A stretch of 21,980 bases of DNA, taken from assembly GCA_013812065.1 (NCBI GenBank), contig JACCUC010000248.1, positions 1 to 21,980 of the forward strand. Reading direction: 5' to 3'. This DNA comes from Thermoleophilaceae bacterium (GTDB lineage: Bacteria > Actinomycetota > Thermoleophilia > Solirubrobacterales > Thermoleophilaceae). Each line of letters begins with the position of its first letter. Within the stretch, counting starts at the first letter, position 1. A program made the position numbers and the translations under genes. The notes below the pieces were generated by a model that was not told where the DNA came from, ran no database searches, and was given only the letters and a program-made list of their open reading frames with translations. Of this stretch, positions 1 through 6,535 are shown one piece after another.

Positions 1-206
1 ACCGTGACCTCGCGGTAGGAGCTGCTGAGCACCTCCGCCACGTCATCGGGCAGCTCGAGTCGCTCAGCCGCCTCGCGGAAGTGGTGCTGAACGATGTCGT
101 AGTTGGAGATCTCCGCTCGCTGGGGGCGCTCGCGGTTCTCAGACCCCTCTGCTCGCGCGTTGGGGTGGAGGCGCTCCGTCTCATCAGCCGTCGCCTGGTC
201 GGCCAT
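1..206 (-). CDS. gdhA: Glu/Leu/Phe/Val dehydrogenase family (glutamate dehydrogenase), N-terminal part
   Basis: Partial gene: only the first 68 codons lie in the window and the rest continues past position 1. Translating the minus strand from the ATG at 206-204 gives a polar start of about 34 residues, then NYDIVQHHFREAAERL and LPDDVAEVLSSSYREVT. This is the usual opening of the glutamate dehydrogenase family, in which a helix is followed by the strand leading into the substrate domain (family knowledge). The start is supported by a GAGGAG Shine-Dalgarno about 5 nt upstream. The enzyme would interconvert 2-oxoglutarate plus ammonium with glutamate in the cytosol, which fits the nitrogen genes downstream. 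The catalytic lysine and the nucleotide fold are outside the window, so substrate (Glu versus Leu/Phe/Val) and cofactor cannot be told. Confidence 0.72.
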   Translation of the reverse strand, partial: MADQATADETERLHPNARAEGSENRERPQRAEISNYDIVQHHFREAAERLELPDDVAEVLSSSYREVT

Positions 207-290
207 GTCTCTCCTCGCGTGTGGGGGTTCGGCCTCCCCGTGCCCGGGCGGATCGTCGCATACGCCCGCTCGGCAGCCGCGGCTCGGCGG

Positions 291-296
291 TAGCCT
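291..296 (+). promoter_or_regulatory. Candidate -10 of tRNA-Ala promoter (TAGCCT)
   Basis: TAGCCT lies 9 nt before the first base of the tRNA, the right distance for a sigma-70 type -10. The same hexamer precedes narK on the other strand. No clear -35 is visible. Confidence 0.4.
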
Positions 297-305
297 TTCC
301 GAGGA

Positions 306-378
306 GGGGCCTTAGCTCAGTTGGGAGAGCGCCTGCTTTGCAAGCAGGAGGTCGCCGGTTCGATCCCGGCAGGCTCCA
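306..378 (+). tRNA. tRNA-Ala (anticodon UGC)
   Basis: A complete 73-base cloverleaf can be drawn. The acceptor stem GGGGCCT pairs with AGGCTCC (one G-U). The anticodon stem CCTGC/GCAGG encloses loop TTTGCAA with anticodon TGC at 339-341. The T arm has GGTTCGATCCC, and the discriminator is A378. The CCA end is not encoded beyond what the acceptor stem supplies. The 3' 40 bases serve as the integration site of the element that follows, and the tRNA remains intact. Confidence 0.95.
339..378 (+). repeat. Left attachment repeat (3' half of tRNA-Ala)
   Basis: This 40-bp stretch, from the anticodon to the discriminator of the tRNA, recurs at 2885-2924 with a single difference (G351 versus A2897). 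The similarity stops sharply on both sides. Direct copies of a tRNA 3' end flanking foreign genes are the normal footprint of tyrosine-integrase elements. Confidence 0.85.
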
Positions 379-801
379 CTCTCTACCCTTTCGCTGTGGG
401 GTTGGCGGAATCGGCCGCCCCGGCGGTCGCGGCTCGAGATAGGCCGGCATCCGCGTCCTCGCCGCTAGCGCCCGATCGTCGCCCCCGACGAGGGCGTCGA
501 GGCGCGCGTTCGCGGCCTCCTTGCGGTTGCCGACGTGCGTGTAGACGTCGAGCGTGAAGGGCGACGTCGTGTGCCCGATCTGCGCCTTGGTGTAGGCGGG
601 GTCGACGCCGGCCTCCGCCATGAGCGAGGCGTGGGTGTGGCGCAGTGAGTGGGTCACGTCGTCCGGGCATCGCCTCGCGGCCGGCGTCTGCGAGCGCTTC
701 CGCTCGCGCGTTGGGCGCAGGACGCCCGCGCGGACGGCGTTGCGGTCTGCCGCGTGCCCCGTACCGTCGCAGCTTCGAGCTCCTGTTTGCGGGGCCCCGC
801 C
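379..801 (-). pseudogene. Tyrosine recombinase/phage integrase, C-terminal remnant
   Basis: Read on the minus strand from 801, just inside an in-frame TGA at 804-802, the frame gives VLRPTRERKRSQ, then DDVTHSLRHTHASL, AQIGHTTSPFTLDVYTHV and an Ala/Arg-rich tail. These are box II of tyrosine recombinases: His-x-Leu-Arg-His, the downstream Gly-His, and the nucleophilic Tyr of VYTHV. Box I, with the first catalytic Arg, and the N-terminal DNA-binding domains are absent, because the open frame begins only about 65 codons before the HxLRH motif. At the other end there is no stop before the att repeat, and the frame runs through the tRNA antisense to 184. The position beside the tRNA matches an element-borne integrase. 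It is very unlikely to be active. Confidence 0.8.
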
Positions 802-812
802 TCACTGAGCGT

Positions 813-818
813 TAGGGT
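813..818 (+). promoter_or_regulatory. Candidate -10 of the methyltransferase gene (TAGGGT)
   Basis: TAGGGT is followed after 8 nt by the GTG at 827. That spacing would put the transcription start at or next to the start codon, giving a leaderless mRNA. It lies just outside the truncated integrase frame. Confidence 0.35.
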
Positions 819-826
819 TGGTCGGG

Positions 827-1699
827 GTGCTGCTCGACACAGACACGATATTGCTCGGAGAGAACCTCGATCTCCTCCCAAAGTTCGCCGATGAGAGCTT
901 TCAGCTCGTGTACATCGATCCCCCGTTCAACACGGGAAAGGAGCAGCATCGGAGGACGCTCGAGACAATACGCGCTGGGAAGGGCGATCGGACAGGCTTC
1001 GGGGGCCACCGCTACGCGACCAGACTTCTAGCCGAGTCCTCCTATGGAGATGCGTACGAGGACTACTTGGCTTTTCTCGGGCCACGACTTTCCCACGCAC
1101 GCCGCCTGCTTGGGCGTCGCGGAACCCTTTATTTCCACATCGATTATCGAGAGGCGCATTACTGCAAGCTGCTGCTAGACGATATCTTTGGTCGCGATGC
1201 CTTTCTCAACGAAATCATTTGGGCCTACGACTACGGTGCGCGGTCGAAGCGAAGGTGGCCCGCGAAGCACGACACGATCCTCGTCTACGTAAGGGATCCC
1301 GAGCGCTACTATTTCGACGCCGAAGCGGTCGACCGTGAGCCTTACATGGCCCCAGGCCTCGTGACGGCGGAGAAGGCGGCACGAGGCAAGCTTCCGACAG
1401 ACGTCTGGTGGCACACTATCGTCCCGACGAATGGGCGGGAGAAGACGGGCTATCCGACGCAGAAGCCGGAAGGCATCCTACAGCGGATGGTTCTCGCCTC
1501 GACCCGTCCCGGAGATTGGTGTCTGGATTTCTTCGCCGGGAGCGGCACGCTAGGTGCAGTAGCAGCTAAGACGAACCGCCACTACGTCTTGATCGACTCG
1601 AGTCCGCAGGCGTATCGAATTATGACCGAGCGTCTTCGCGGGCCAGCACGCGCGAAAGTGGCTTCCGACGCGGACCCCGATGTCACAACCCTCTTCTAA
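827..1699 (+). CDS. Site-specific DNA methyltransferase, beta class (DPPF type)
   Basis: A 290-residue protein if started at GTG 827; a TTG at 818 is the alternative. Catalytic motif IV, DPPF, is at residues 31-34 and precedes the AdoMet-binding motif DFFAGSG at 234-240. This order defines beta-class amino-methyltransferases, which methylate N6 of adenine or N4 of cytosine; DPPF favours adenine. TQKPE at 211-215 just before the AdoMet motif is also typical. The target sequence cannot be read from the gene; the variable part at about residues 38-100 lies after motif IV. The next gene starts inside this one (20-bp overlap), which indicates coupled expression with a putative nuclease, as in a type II restriction-modification pair. 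Base composition looks less GC-rich than in the flanking housekeeping genes. Confidence 0.88.
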   Translation: MLLDTDTILLGENLDLLPKFADESFQLVYIDPPFNTGKEQHRRTLETIRAGKGDRTGFGGHRYATRLLAESSYGDAYEDYLAFLGPRLSHARRLLGRRGTLYFHIDYREAHYCKLLLDDIFGRDAFLNEIIWAYDYGARSKRRWPAKHDTILVYVRDPERYYFDAEAVDREPYMAPGLVTAEKAARGKLPTDVWWHTIVPTNGREKTGYPTQKPEGILQRMVLASTRPGDWCLDFFAGSGTLGAVAAKTNRHYVLIDSSPQAYRIMTERLRGPARAKVASDADPDVTTLF

Positions 1700-2240
1700 G
1701 CCTGACGGATTTCGGATCGTCGACTTGAGGAAGCTTGAGGTGGCCGAAGCCGCCCGCCTTGCCGCGGCGACCCATGGCCGCTATCGGATTGTTCAGGGTC
1801 ACTACCGCAACCTGCCCCGTAGCCACCTACTCGGCAAGCTGGGTGAGTTTGGAGCCGAGAAGTGGCTTCGCTCGGCAGAACTCAGCGTCGATGCGGCGTA
1901 TCGGGACCCGGCCAGGGAGGGAGGGCCAGACGTACTCGTCCGCGGACATGGCCTGGAGGTGAAGAGCTGGCGACCCGATACCTGGTCTGAATGGGGCCGA
2001 TGCGTGACGCCCGCACAGCTCCCATCGATTCAGCGGAAATCGGAGGCGATCCTATGGTGCGTTGTTGAGGAAGCCGATGAGTGGGCGCGGATCGAGCTCA
2101 AAGGTTGGTCGACGCCTCAGGACGTCGCGGCGACCGAGATTCGCCCGACCGGCCCGAGCTATAAGCCGATCATGAACCATCAAGTCGCTCTTGATGCCCT
2201 TCGCGACCTCCGAGATCTGCTTGACCGCTTGCAGGCCTGA
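1680..2240 (+). CDS. Putative restriction endonuclease, PD-(D/E)XK type
   Basis: 186 residues, starting at an ATG inside the 3' end of the methyltransferase gene. I do not recognise the exact family. The visible signature is a GKLGE helix at 52-56, then PD at 83-84, eight residues, and E-V-K at 93-95. This fits the PD-(D/E)XK metal-dependent nuclease core, with Glu56 as a possible extra metal ligand. The size suits a small type II restriction enzyme. Overlap with the methyltransferase is the main contextual support that it cuts the site that enzyme protects. There is no signal peptide or membrane segment. It ends 4 bp before the end of the convergent gene at 2245-2793, which carries a similar signature. 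Confidence 0.7.
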   Translation: MSQPSSKPDGFRIVDLRKLEVAEAARLAAATHGRYRIVQGHYRNLPRSHLLGKLGEFGAEKWLRSAELSVDAAYRDPAREGGPDVLVRGHGLEVKSWRPDTWSEWGRCVTPAQLPSIQRKSEAILWCVVEEADEWARIELKGWSTPQDVAATEIRPTGPSYKPIMNHQVALDALRDLRDLLDRLQA

Positions 2241-2244
2241 CGGC

Positions 2245-2793
2245 TTACGCGATCAGCTGAAGCGCCTCGAGAAAGTCTTCGTAGCCATGCCGCATGCCGG
2301 AGAACGGGTCGCTTTCTATACGCGAAGGCAAAAACCACTTCGTATCGCTCATCGCATGCTGAACGGTGACGCAGCCAGCATCCATTAGCTCGCCGAGCGA
2401 TTGAGCGGGCACCAGCCAGTAGATAAGCCCATGCGGGCGAGCGGAGATGCACACCAGATAGTCGTACTTGAGGGTCCCGTTAGGAAGACGGGGGTCCCGC
2501 ACCTGCTGGAACCTGGGCGGGTCTTCGGTGGAGAACTTGACCTCGCAGCGAGCACGGCCGACCTGTCGGTCGTACGCCACCGACTCGGCTCTCTCCGTCG
2601 GGAGACCGGCCTGGACCGCGTAGCGATCCAACAGGAGTTCGCCTAGCTTCCCTCGTGTACGGGGAGCCAGCATCAATACGAAGCTCAGAGGGTTGTCGGG
2701 CGGCCACTCAGCGATTTGTCGAAGTGTCCCTCGGAGATCGCCCAGAGCCTCAACCTCTCCGTCGGCGAACTCCGCGTCGCCGGCGTCATCCAC
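2245..2793 (-). CDS. Second putative PD-(D/E)XK nuclease of the element
   Basis: 182 residues from GTG 2793. The frame is open back to about 2829, and no convincing Shine-Dalgarno fixes the start. The protein has a GKLGE helix at 48-52, then Asp75, eight residues, and E-V-K at 84-86, followed by a strand-like YDYLVCISA. This is the same layout as the neighbour at 1680-2240. I infer a small restriction-type nuclease, but the exact family is unknown to me and the protein could instead be a specificity or regulatory partner. It converges tail to tail on the first nuclease gene and is the last gene before the right attachment repeat. Confidence 0.6.
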   Translation of the reverse strand: MDDAGDAEFADGEVEALGDLRGTLRQIAEWPPDNPLSFVLMLAPRTRGKLGELLLDRYAVQAGLPTERAESVAYDRQVGRARCEVKFSTEDPPRFQQVRDPRLPNGTLKYDYLVCISARPHGLIYWLVPAQSLGELMDAGCVTVQHAMSDTKWFLPSRIESDPFSGMRHGYEDFLEALQLIA

Positions 2794-2884
2794 CCTGGGA
2801 GGCTTCGACGGCGCGTCAGCGGGTCCTGCTTAGAAGGCGCAGTGCCTCGAGACGAGGACCGCTGGAGCGCGCGGGCTCGAACTG

Positions 2885-2924
2885 TGCAAGCAGGAGATCG
2901 CCGGTTCGATCCCGGCAGGCTCCA
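2885..2924 (+). repeat. Right attachment repeat (tRNA-Ala 3' fragment)
   Basis: Copy of 339-378, 39 of 40 bases identical. It lacks the tRNA 5' half: the bases before 2885 do not match acceptor, D-arm or anticodon 5' strand, so this is not a second tRNA gene. It marks the right end of the integrated element. Confidence 0.85.
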
Positions 2925-2965
2925 TCGGGCGGGTTCGGGTCTGATGAGGCGACGGGGCACGCGAC

Positions 2966-2984
2966 GACCTGCTCGCCGCAGGTC
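2966..2984 (-). terminator. Candidate hairpin terminator of narK
   Basis: GACCTGC (2966-2972) and GCAGGTC (2978-2984) form a perfect 7-bp stem with a 5-base loop, 12 bp past the narK stop codon. There is no T-tract, so intrinsic termination is only possible, not shown. Confidence 0.4.
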
Positions 2985-2996
2985 TTGCCGCGAGCA

Positions 2997-4358
2997 TTAC
3001 GCCCGCGCCTCCCCAAGCACCGGCCGCCGCCCCGCAACCTCGCGCCGGCGCACGTAGCACCACCACGTCATCGCGGCACACACGAGATAGAACCCGATGA
3101 AGGCATAGAGCGCCGCCTGCGGTCCGCCGGTCGCCGCGCGAGAGAGGTTGAAGCCCTGCGGGATCAGGAAGCCGCCGTAGGCGCCGATCGCCGAGCTCAC
3201 GCCGAGCACGGCGGCGCCCTCGCGCTTGCCGATCCGCGTCGCCTGCTCGGGATCCTCGCCGTGGCGGCGTAGAGCCTCGGCGCGAAAGATCACCGGGATC
3301 ATGCGGAAGGTCGAGCCGTTGCCGATCCCCGTGGTCACGAAGAGGACCATGAACATCCCGAGGAAGGCGGCGAACGCCCACGGCTCGGTCTTGTTCTCGA
3401 GGCAGAAGATGATCCCGAGCGCAGCGAGGATCATCACCCCGAAGTTCCACAGCGTCACGCGGGCGCCGCCGATCCGGTCGGATAGGAGCCCCCCGAGCGG
3501 CCGCGCCAGCGAGCCCACGAGCGCACCGAGGAAGGCGAGCTTCAGCCCCGCGTCCGGGAAGTTGAGCGTGAGCAGGATCGGCAGCGCGCCCGAGTACCCG
3601 ATGAACGAGCCGAACGTGCCGATGTAGAGCACGGACATGATCCACGTATGGCGGTGGCGCGCGACGCTCAGCTGCTCCCGAAACTCCGAGGTCGAGACCT
3701 TGAGGTTGTTCATGAAGAACCAGGCGCAGCCCGCGGCGAGCAGGATCAGCGGGATCCAGACGAGTCCGGCGTTCACCAGGAACGGGCCTCCACCCGTCTG
3801 ACCGCCGATGATCGCCACGGTGATCACGAGCGGCACGAAGGCCTGGACCACCGCCACGCCGATGTTGCCACCCGCGGCGTTGAGTCCCAGCGGGAAGCCC
3901 TTCCGCTCGTCCGGGTAGAAGTACGAGATGTTGACCATGCTCGAGGCGAAGTTGCCGCCGCCGAAGCCGGCCGTCGCCGCGGCGAGCAGCATCAGGCCGT
4001 AGGGCGTGCTGGGGTCGCCGACCATGACGACCAGCAGGACGACCGGGATGAGCAGGAGCAGCGCGCTGACCACCGTCCAGTTGCGACCGCCGAAGCGCGC
4101 CACCGCGAAGGTGTAGGGAAAGCGCAGCGTCGCGCCGACCAGAGCCGGCACCGAGACCAGCCAGAAGAGCTGGCCGACGCTGTAGTCGAACCCAGCCTTG
4201 TTGAGGTTCGCGGCGACGATGCTCCAGAGAAGCCACACCGAGAAGCCGAGGAACTCTGCGAAGATCGAGAAGGCGAGGTTGCGCCGGGCGATCTTCTCCC
4301 CGCGCTCGCGCCAGAAGGCCTCGTCGTCGGGTCTCCAATCGGTTATCCAGCTGCTCAC
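2997..4358 (-). CDS. narK: Nitrate/nitrite transporter, NNP family of the major facilitator superfamily
   Basis: 453 residues, rich in hydrophobic segments (about 12 membrane helices expected for the family). Both nitrate-porter signatures are present: GFGGGNFASSM at 131-141 and GIGNGSTFRMIP at 344-355. The conserved TM2 arginine that binds nitrate in NarK proteins matches Arg79 in ATLRFPYTF. It would carry nitrate into (or nitrite out of) the cell across the cytoplasmic membrane. The GTG start at 4358 has an AAGGAG Shine-Dalgarno 10 nt upstream. It follows the GlnR-like gene on the same strand after a 122-bp gap holding its own -10 and an 11-bp-spaced half-site array. With nitrate and nitrite reductases nearby, import for assimilation is the likely role. 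Orthologues can also exchange nitrite, and the sequence alone does not decide direction. Confidence 0.93.
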   Translation of the reverse strand: MSSWITDWRPDDEAFWRERGEKIARRNLAFSIFAEFLGFSVWLLWSIVAANLNKAGFDYSVGQLFWLVSVPALVGATLRFPYTFAVARFGGRNWTVVSALLLLIPVVLLVVMVGDPSTPYGLMLLAAATAGFGGGNFASSMVNISYFYPDERKGFPLGLNAAGGNIGVAVVQAFVPLVITVAIIGGQTGGGPFLVNAGLVWIPLILLAAGCAWFFMNNLKVSTSEFREQLSVARHRHTWIMSVLYIGTFGSFIGYSGALPILLTLNFPDAGLKLAFLGALVGSLARPLGGLLSDRIGGARVTLWNFGVMILAALGIIFCLENKTEPWAFAAFLGMFMVLFVTTGIGNGSTFRMIPVIFRAEALRRHGEDPEQATRIGKREGAAVLGVSSAIGAYGGFLIPQGFNLSRAATGGPQAALYAFIGFYLVCAAMTWWCYVRRREVAGRRPVLGEARA

Positions 4359-4396
4359 GCGAGTCCGTCTCCTTGAGTCGACGATGGTCGGCGCTC

Positions 4397-4402
4397 AGGC
4401 TA
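4397..4402 (-). promoter_or_regulatory. Candidate -10 of narK promoter (TAGCCT)
   Basis: TAGCCT on the minus strand lies 38 nt before the narK start, leaving a leader of about 30 nt that holds the AAGGAG ribosome site. The half-site array at 4413-4461 ends exactly 10 bp upstream and covers the -35 position, as expected for an activator-dependent promoter. Confidence 0.5.
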
Positions 4403-4412
4403 GGAGAGCGGA

Positions 4413-4461
4413 GTGTCCGCGCCGTGACGGTCCGGGCACCGTTGTGTCACGCGCTGGTTTC
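4413..4461 (-). promoter_or_regulatory. GlnR-box-like array upstream of narK (five half-sites, 11-bp period)
   Basis: On the minus strand, five 5-mers are each separated by exactly 6 bases: GAAAC (4461-4457), GTGAC (4450-4446), GTGCC (4439-4435), GTCAC (4428-4424), GACAC (4417-4413). The published actinobacterial GlnR box alternates GTnAC and GaAAC with 6-base gaps. The first two and the fourth half-sites fit exactly and the other two partly. The array sits 54 nt before the narK start codon and just downstream of the gene for an OmpR-type GlnR-like protein. I infer that this regulator binds here to activate narK under nitrogen limitation. Confidence 0.65.
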
Positions 4462-4480
4462 GGGCGTGTGTCGCCCCGGC

Positions 4481-5146
4481 TCAGCGCTCGAAGCGGTAGC
4501 CCACGCTGCGGATGGTCACGAGCCGGGCCGCGTGCTTCTCGCCGAGCTTGGCGCGCACCCGGCGCACGTGCACGTCGACGGTGCGCGCGCCGCCGTAGTA
4601 GTCGTAGCCCCAGACCGCGTTCAGCAGGGATTCGCGCGGGAAGACGCGGTTGGGGTTGGTCATCATGAACTTGAGCAGCTCGTACTCCATGTAGGTGAAG
4701 TCGATCGGCTGTCCGTCGATCGACGCCTGGTAGGTGGCGAGGTTGAGCTCGAGCGAGCCGGCGCTCACCACATCCGCGACCTCGATCCCGTTCGCCCCGC
4801 GACGTGCCCGGGCCACTCGGACCTCGAGCTCGGCAGGTGAGAAGGGCCGTACGAGCAGCTCGTGGGCCTCGAACAGCGGTTGGCTGGCTTGGAGGCCGCG
4901 CGCGTCGACCGTGAAGATGACGGGGACGTCGGCCAGGTCGTGGCGCCGGCACGCGCGCTGCCAGACCTCGAGCGGGGCAGCCTCGCCCGCGGCGCCGACG
5001 AGGACGGCCAGCCCGGGACGGCGGCCCGGCTCGTCCCCCGCGCCCGGCTCGGGCGCGCGGTAGGGCTTGTAGCCGAGGCGGGCGAGCTCGCGGCCCATCT
5101 CCGAGCCCGACTCCTCGTCGGCGGCGTAGACCCAGACGTCGGCCAT
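4481..5146 (-). CDS. glnR: GlnR-like atypical OmpR-family response regulator
   Basis: 221 residues. The C-terminal winged helix (about 125-221) is a clear OmpR/PhoB-type DNA-binding domain, with FTYMEYELLKF, RESLLNAVWGYDY, ARTVDVHVRRVRAKL and IRSVGYRFE. The N-terminal part (1-115) keeps the receiver outline, ending in LLVRPFSPAEL. However, it has no aspartate where the phosphate acceptor should be (GLAVLVGAAG around 46-54), and the usual lysine before PF is Arg100. Actinobacterial GlnR is likewise a regulator that does not depend on Asp phosphorylation. The ATG overlaps the glnA stop (TGATG), so the two are coupled. Position between glnA and narK, plus GlnR-like arrays upstream of narK and the nitrate reductase, supports a nitrogen regulator. 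Other OmpR-family regulators remain possible. Confidence 0.82.
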   Translation of the reverse strand: MADVWVYAADEESGSEMGRELARLGYKPYRAPEPGAGDEPGRRPGLAVLVGAAGEAAPLEVWQRACRRHDLADVPVIFTVDARGLQASQPLFEAHELLVRPFSPAELEVRVARARRGANGIEVADVVSAGSLELNLATYQASIDGQPIDFTYMEYELLKFMMTNPNRVFPRESLLNAVWGYDYYGGARTVDVHVRRVRAKLGEKHAARLVTIRSVGYRFER

Positions 5147-6459
5147 CACAGCGCCCGCAGCAGTCGCTCGCGCTCGAACTCGGTGACCTGCGCCTGGTGG
5201 GCCTCCCACTCCGCCTGGCGCGAGCGCACGTAGAGGTCGCGCAGCTCCCCGCCGAACGCTTCGCGGGCGAGCTCGGAGGAGGCGAGCAGGTCGGTCGCCT
5301 CGCGTAGGTCGCGCGGGAGCCGTGGAAGCGCGTCGACGGCGCCGTTCGTCGTCTCGGGCGGGGGCTCTAGCTCCTGCTCGAGACCACGCAGCCCCGCCGC
5401 TAAGACCAGCGTGAGTGCGAGGTACGAGTTGCATGCGGGATCCGGCGAGCGGAGCTCGATCCGCGCCGCGGCCTCCTTGCCCGGCCGGTTCGACGGCACG
5501 CGCACGAGGCCGCCGTCGCCCGCGCGCGTCCAGGACACCGTTCTGGGGGCCTCGAAGCCCGAGCACAGGCGCTTGTACGAGTTGACCCAGCCGTTGGTGA
5601 CCGCGGTCAGCTCGCCTGCGTGGGCGAGGACGCCCGCGAGGAAACGGCGCCCGGTATCCGACAGCGACTCACCCCCTTCGCTGCCGTCGTAGAAGGCGTT
5701 TCGGCCGTCCCGGAAGAGCGACAGGTGCAGGTGCATCCCTGACCCCGCCTGATCCTGGAGCGGCTTCGGCATGAAGCTCGCGAAGACCCCGAGCTCGCGA
5801 GCGACCTCGCGCACCGCCAGGCGGAAGGTGGTGATGGCGTCGGCCATCGACAGGGCGTCGGTGTGGGCGAGATCGATCTCGTGCTGGGAGGGGGCGACCT
5901 CGTGGTGGGAGGCCTTGACCGGGATCGACATCTGCTCGAGGTGCTCGAGCGTGCGGCGGCGGAAGTCGCTCGAGACGTCGAGCGTGGTGAGGTCGAAGTA
6001 GGCGCCCTCGTCGAGCGGGCGGGGCGAGCCTTCGTCGGTCGCCGCGAACAGGAAGAACTCGATCTCCGGGCCGACCTGGAAGGTGAAGCCGAGCTCCGCG
6101 GCACGCTCGAGCGCCCGGCGCAGGGCGTACCGCGGGTCAGTGGGGAAGGGCTCGCCGCCGGGGAGGCGGACGTCGCAGAACATCCGGGCGACGAGCGACT
6201 CCGGCCGCCAGGGCAGGACCTGGAAGCTGCGCGGGTCGGGGTAGGCGATCGCGTCTCGCTCGCTGCGCCGGGCGCCGCCCTCGAGCGAGGAGCCGTCGAT
6301 CCCCACGCCCTCCTCGAGCCCCTCCTCGAGCTCCGAGACCGGGATCGCGAAGCTCTTGAGCAGGCCGGCCACGTCGACGAACCAGAGCCGCACGAAGCGC
6401 ACCCCACGCTCGCGCACGGTGCGCATGACGTAGTCATGGTCGGGCTCGGTGATCGCCAT
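5146..6459 (-). CDS. glnA: Glutamine synthetase, type I
   Basis: 437 residues. ATP-dependent condensation of glutamate and ammonium to glutamine in the cytosol, as a dodecamer in this family. Visible motifs: FVDVAG at 28-32, the metal and substrate region GPEIEFF at 130-136, ASHHEVAPSQHEID at 183-196, GSGMHLHLSL at 239-248, SYKRL at 294-298, and NRPG with RIELRSPDP at 324-341. The region that in adenylylated enzymes carries the Asn-Leu-Tyr modification site reads VDALPRLPRDL here, without a Tyr. Together with the short length this indicates a form not controlled by adenylylation. ATG 6459 is preceded by TACTGT 8 nt upstream, suggesting a leaderless message. It shares its last base with the next gene, a GlnR-like regulator, and is divergent from nitrate reductase. 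A minor paralogue acting on another amine cannot be fully excluded. Confidence 0.93.
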   Translation of the reverse strand: MAITEPDHDYVMRTVRERGVRFVRLWFVDVAGLLKSFAIPVSELEEGLEEGVGIDGSSLEGGARRSERDAIAYPDPRSFQVLPWRPESLVARMFCDVRLPGGEPFPTDPRYALRRALERAAELGFTFQVGPEIEFFLFAATDEGSPRPLDEGAYFDLTTLDVSSDFRRRTLEHLEQMSIPVKASHHEVAPSQHEIDLAHTDALSMADAITTFRLAVREVARELGVFASFMPKPLQDQAGSGMHLHLSLFRDGRNAFYDGSEGGESLSDTGRRFLAGVLAHAGELTAVTNGWVNSYKRLCSGFEAPRTVSWTRAGDGGLVRVPSNRPGKEAAARIELRSPDPACNSYLALTLVLAAGLRGLEQELEPPPETTNGAVDALPRLPRDLREATDLLASSELAREAFGGELRDLYVRSRQAEWEAHQAQVTEFERERLLRAL

Positions 6460-6467
6460 CGCCGTCG

Positions 6468-6473
6468 ACAGTA
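6468..6473 (-). promoter_or_regulatory. Candidate -10 of glnA (TACTGT)
   Basis: TACTGT on the minus strand lies 8 nt before the glnA ATG. There is no Shine-Dalgarno between them, so a leaderless transcript is the simplest reading. No half-site array abuts it; the shared array lies about 60 bp upstream. Confidence 0.4.
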
Positions 6474-6535
6474 GGCGGGGCGGAGCCCTTCCACCATCTC
6501 CCCGTGTCCAAAAGAGCGCGGACCGGCTTAGCCCG

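Larger units (their letters stand above)
339..2924 (+). mobile_element. Small tRNA-Ala-integrated element carrying a restriction-modification module (remnant)
   Basis: The element is bounded by two 40-bp direct repeats of the tRNA-Ala 3' end. About 2.5 kb lies between them. The contents, in order, are a tyrosine integrase C-terminal fragment pointing toward the tRNA, a DNA methyltransferase, and two nuclease-like genes. The methyltransferase and first nuclease-like gene look less GC-rich by eye than the flanking nitrogen genes, as expected for acquired DNA. The integrase has lost its N-terminal part, so the element is probably immobile unless helped in trans. Removing it would restore tRNA-Ala followed directly by the narK region. 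No replication, excision or conjugation gene is visible. Confidence 0.8.

Noticed and set aside
221..442. Small frames across the tRNA giving peptides such as SLPGSNRR or VAGSIPAGST
   Set aside because: These are the well-known artefact translations of tRNA sequence.
2885..2924. A second tRNA-Ala gene
   Set aside because: Only the 3' 40 bases match; the acceptor 5' strand, D arm and 5' anticodon stem are missing.
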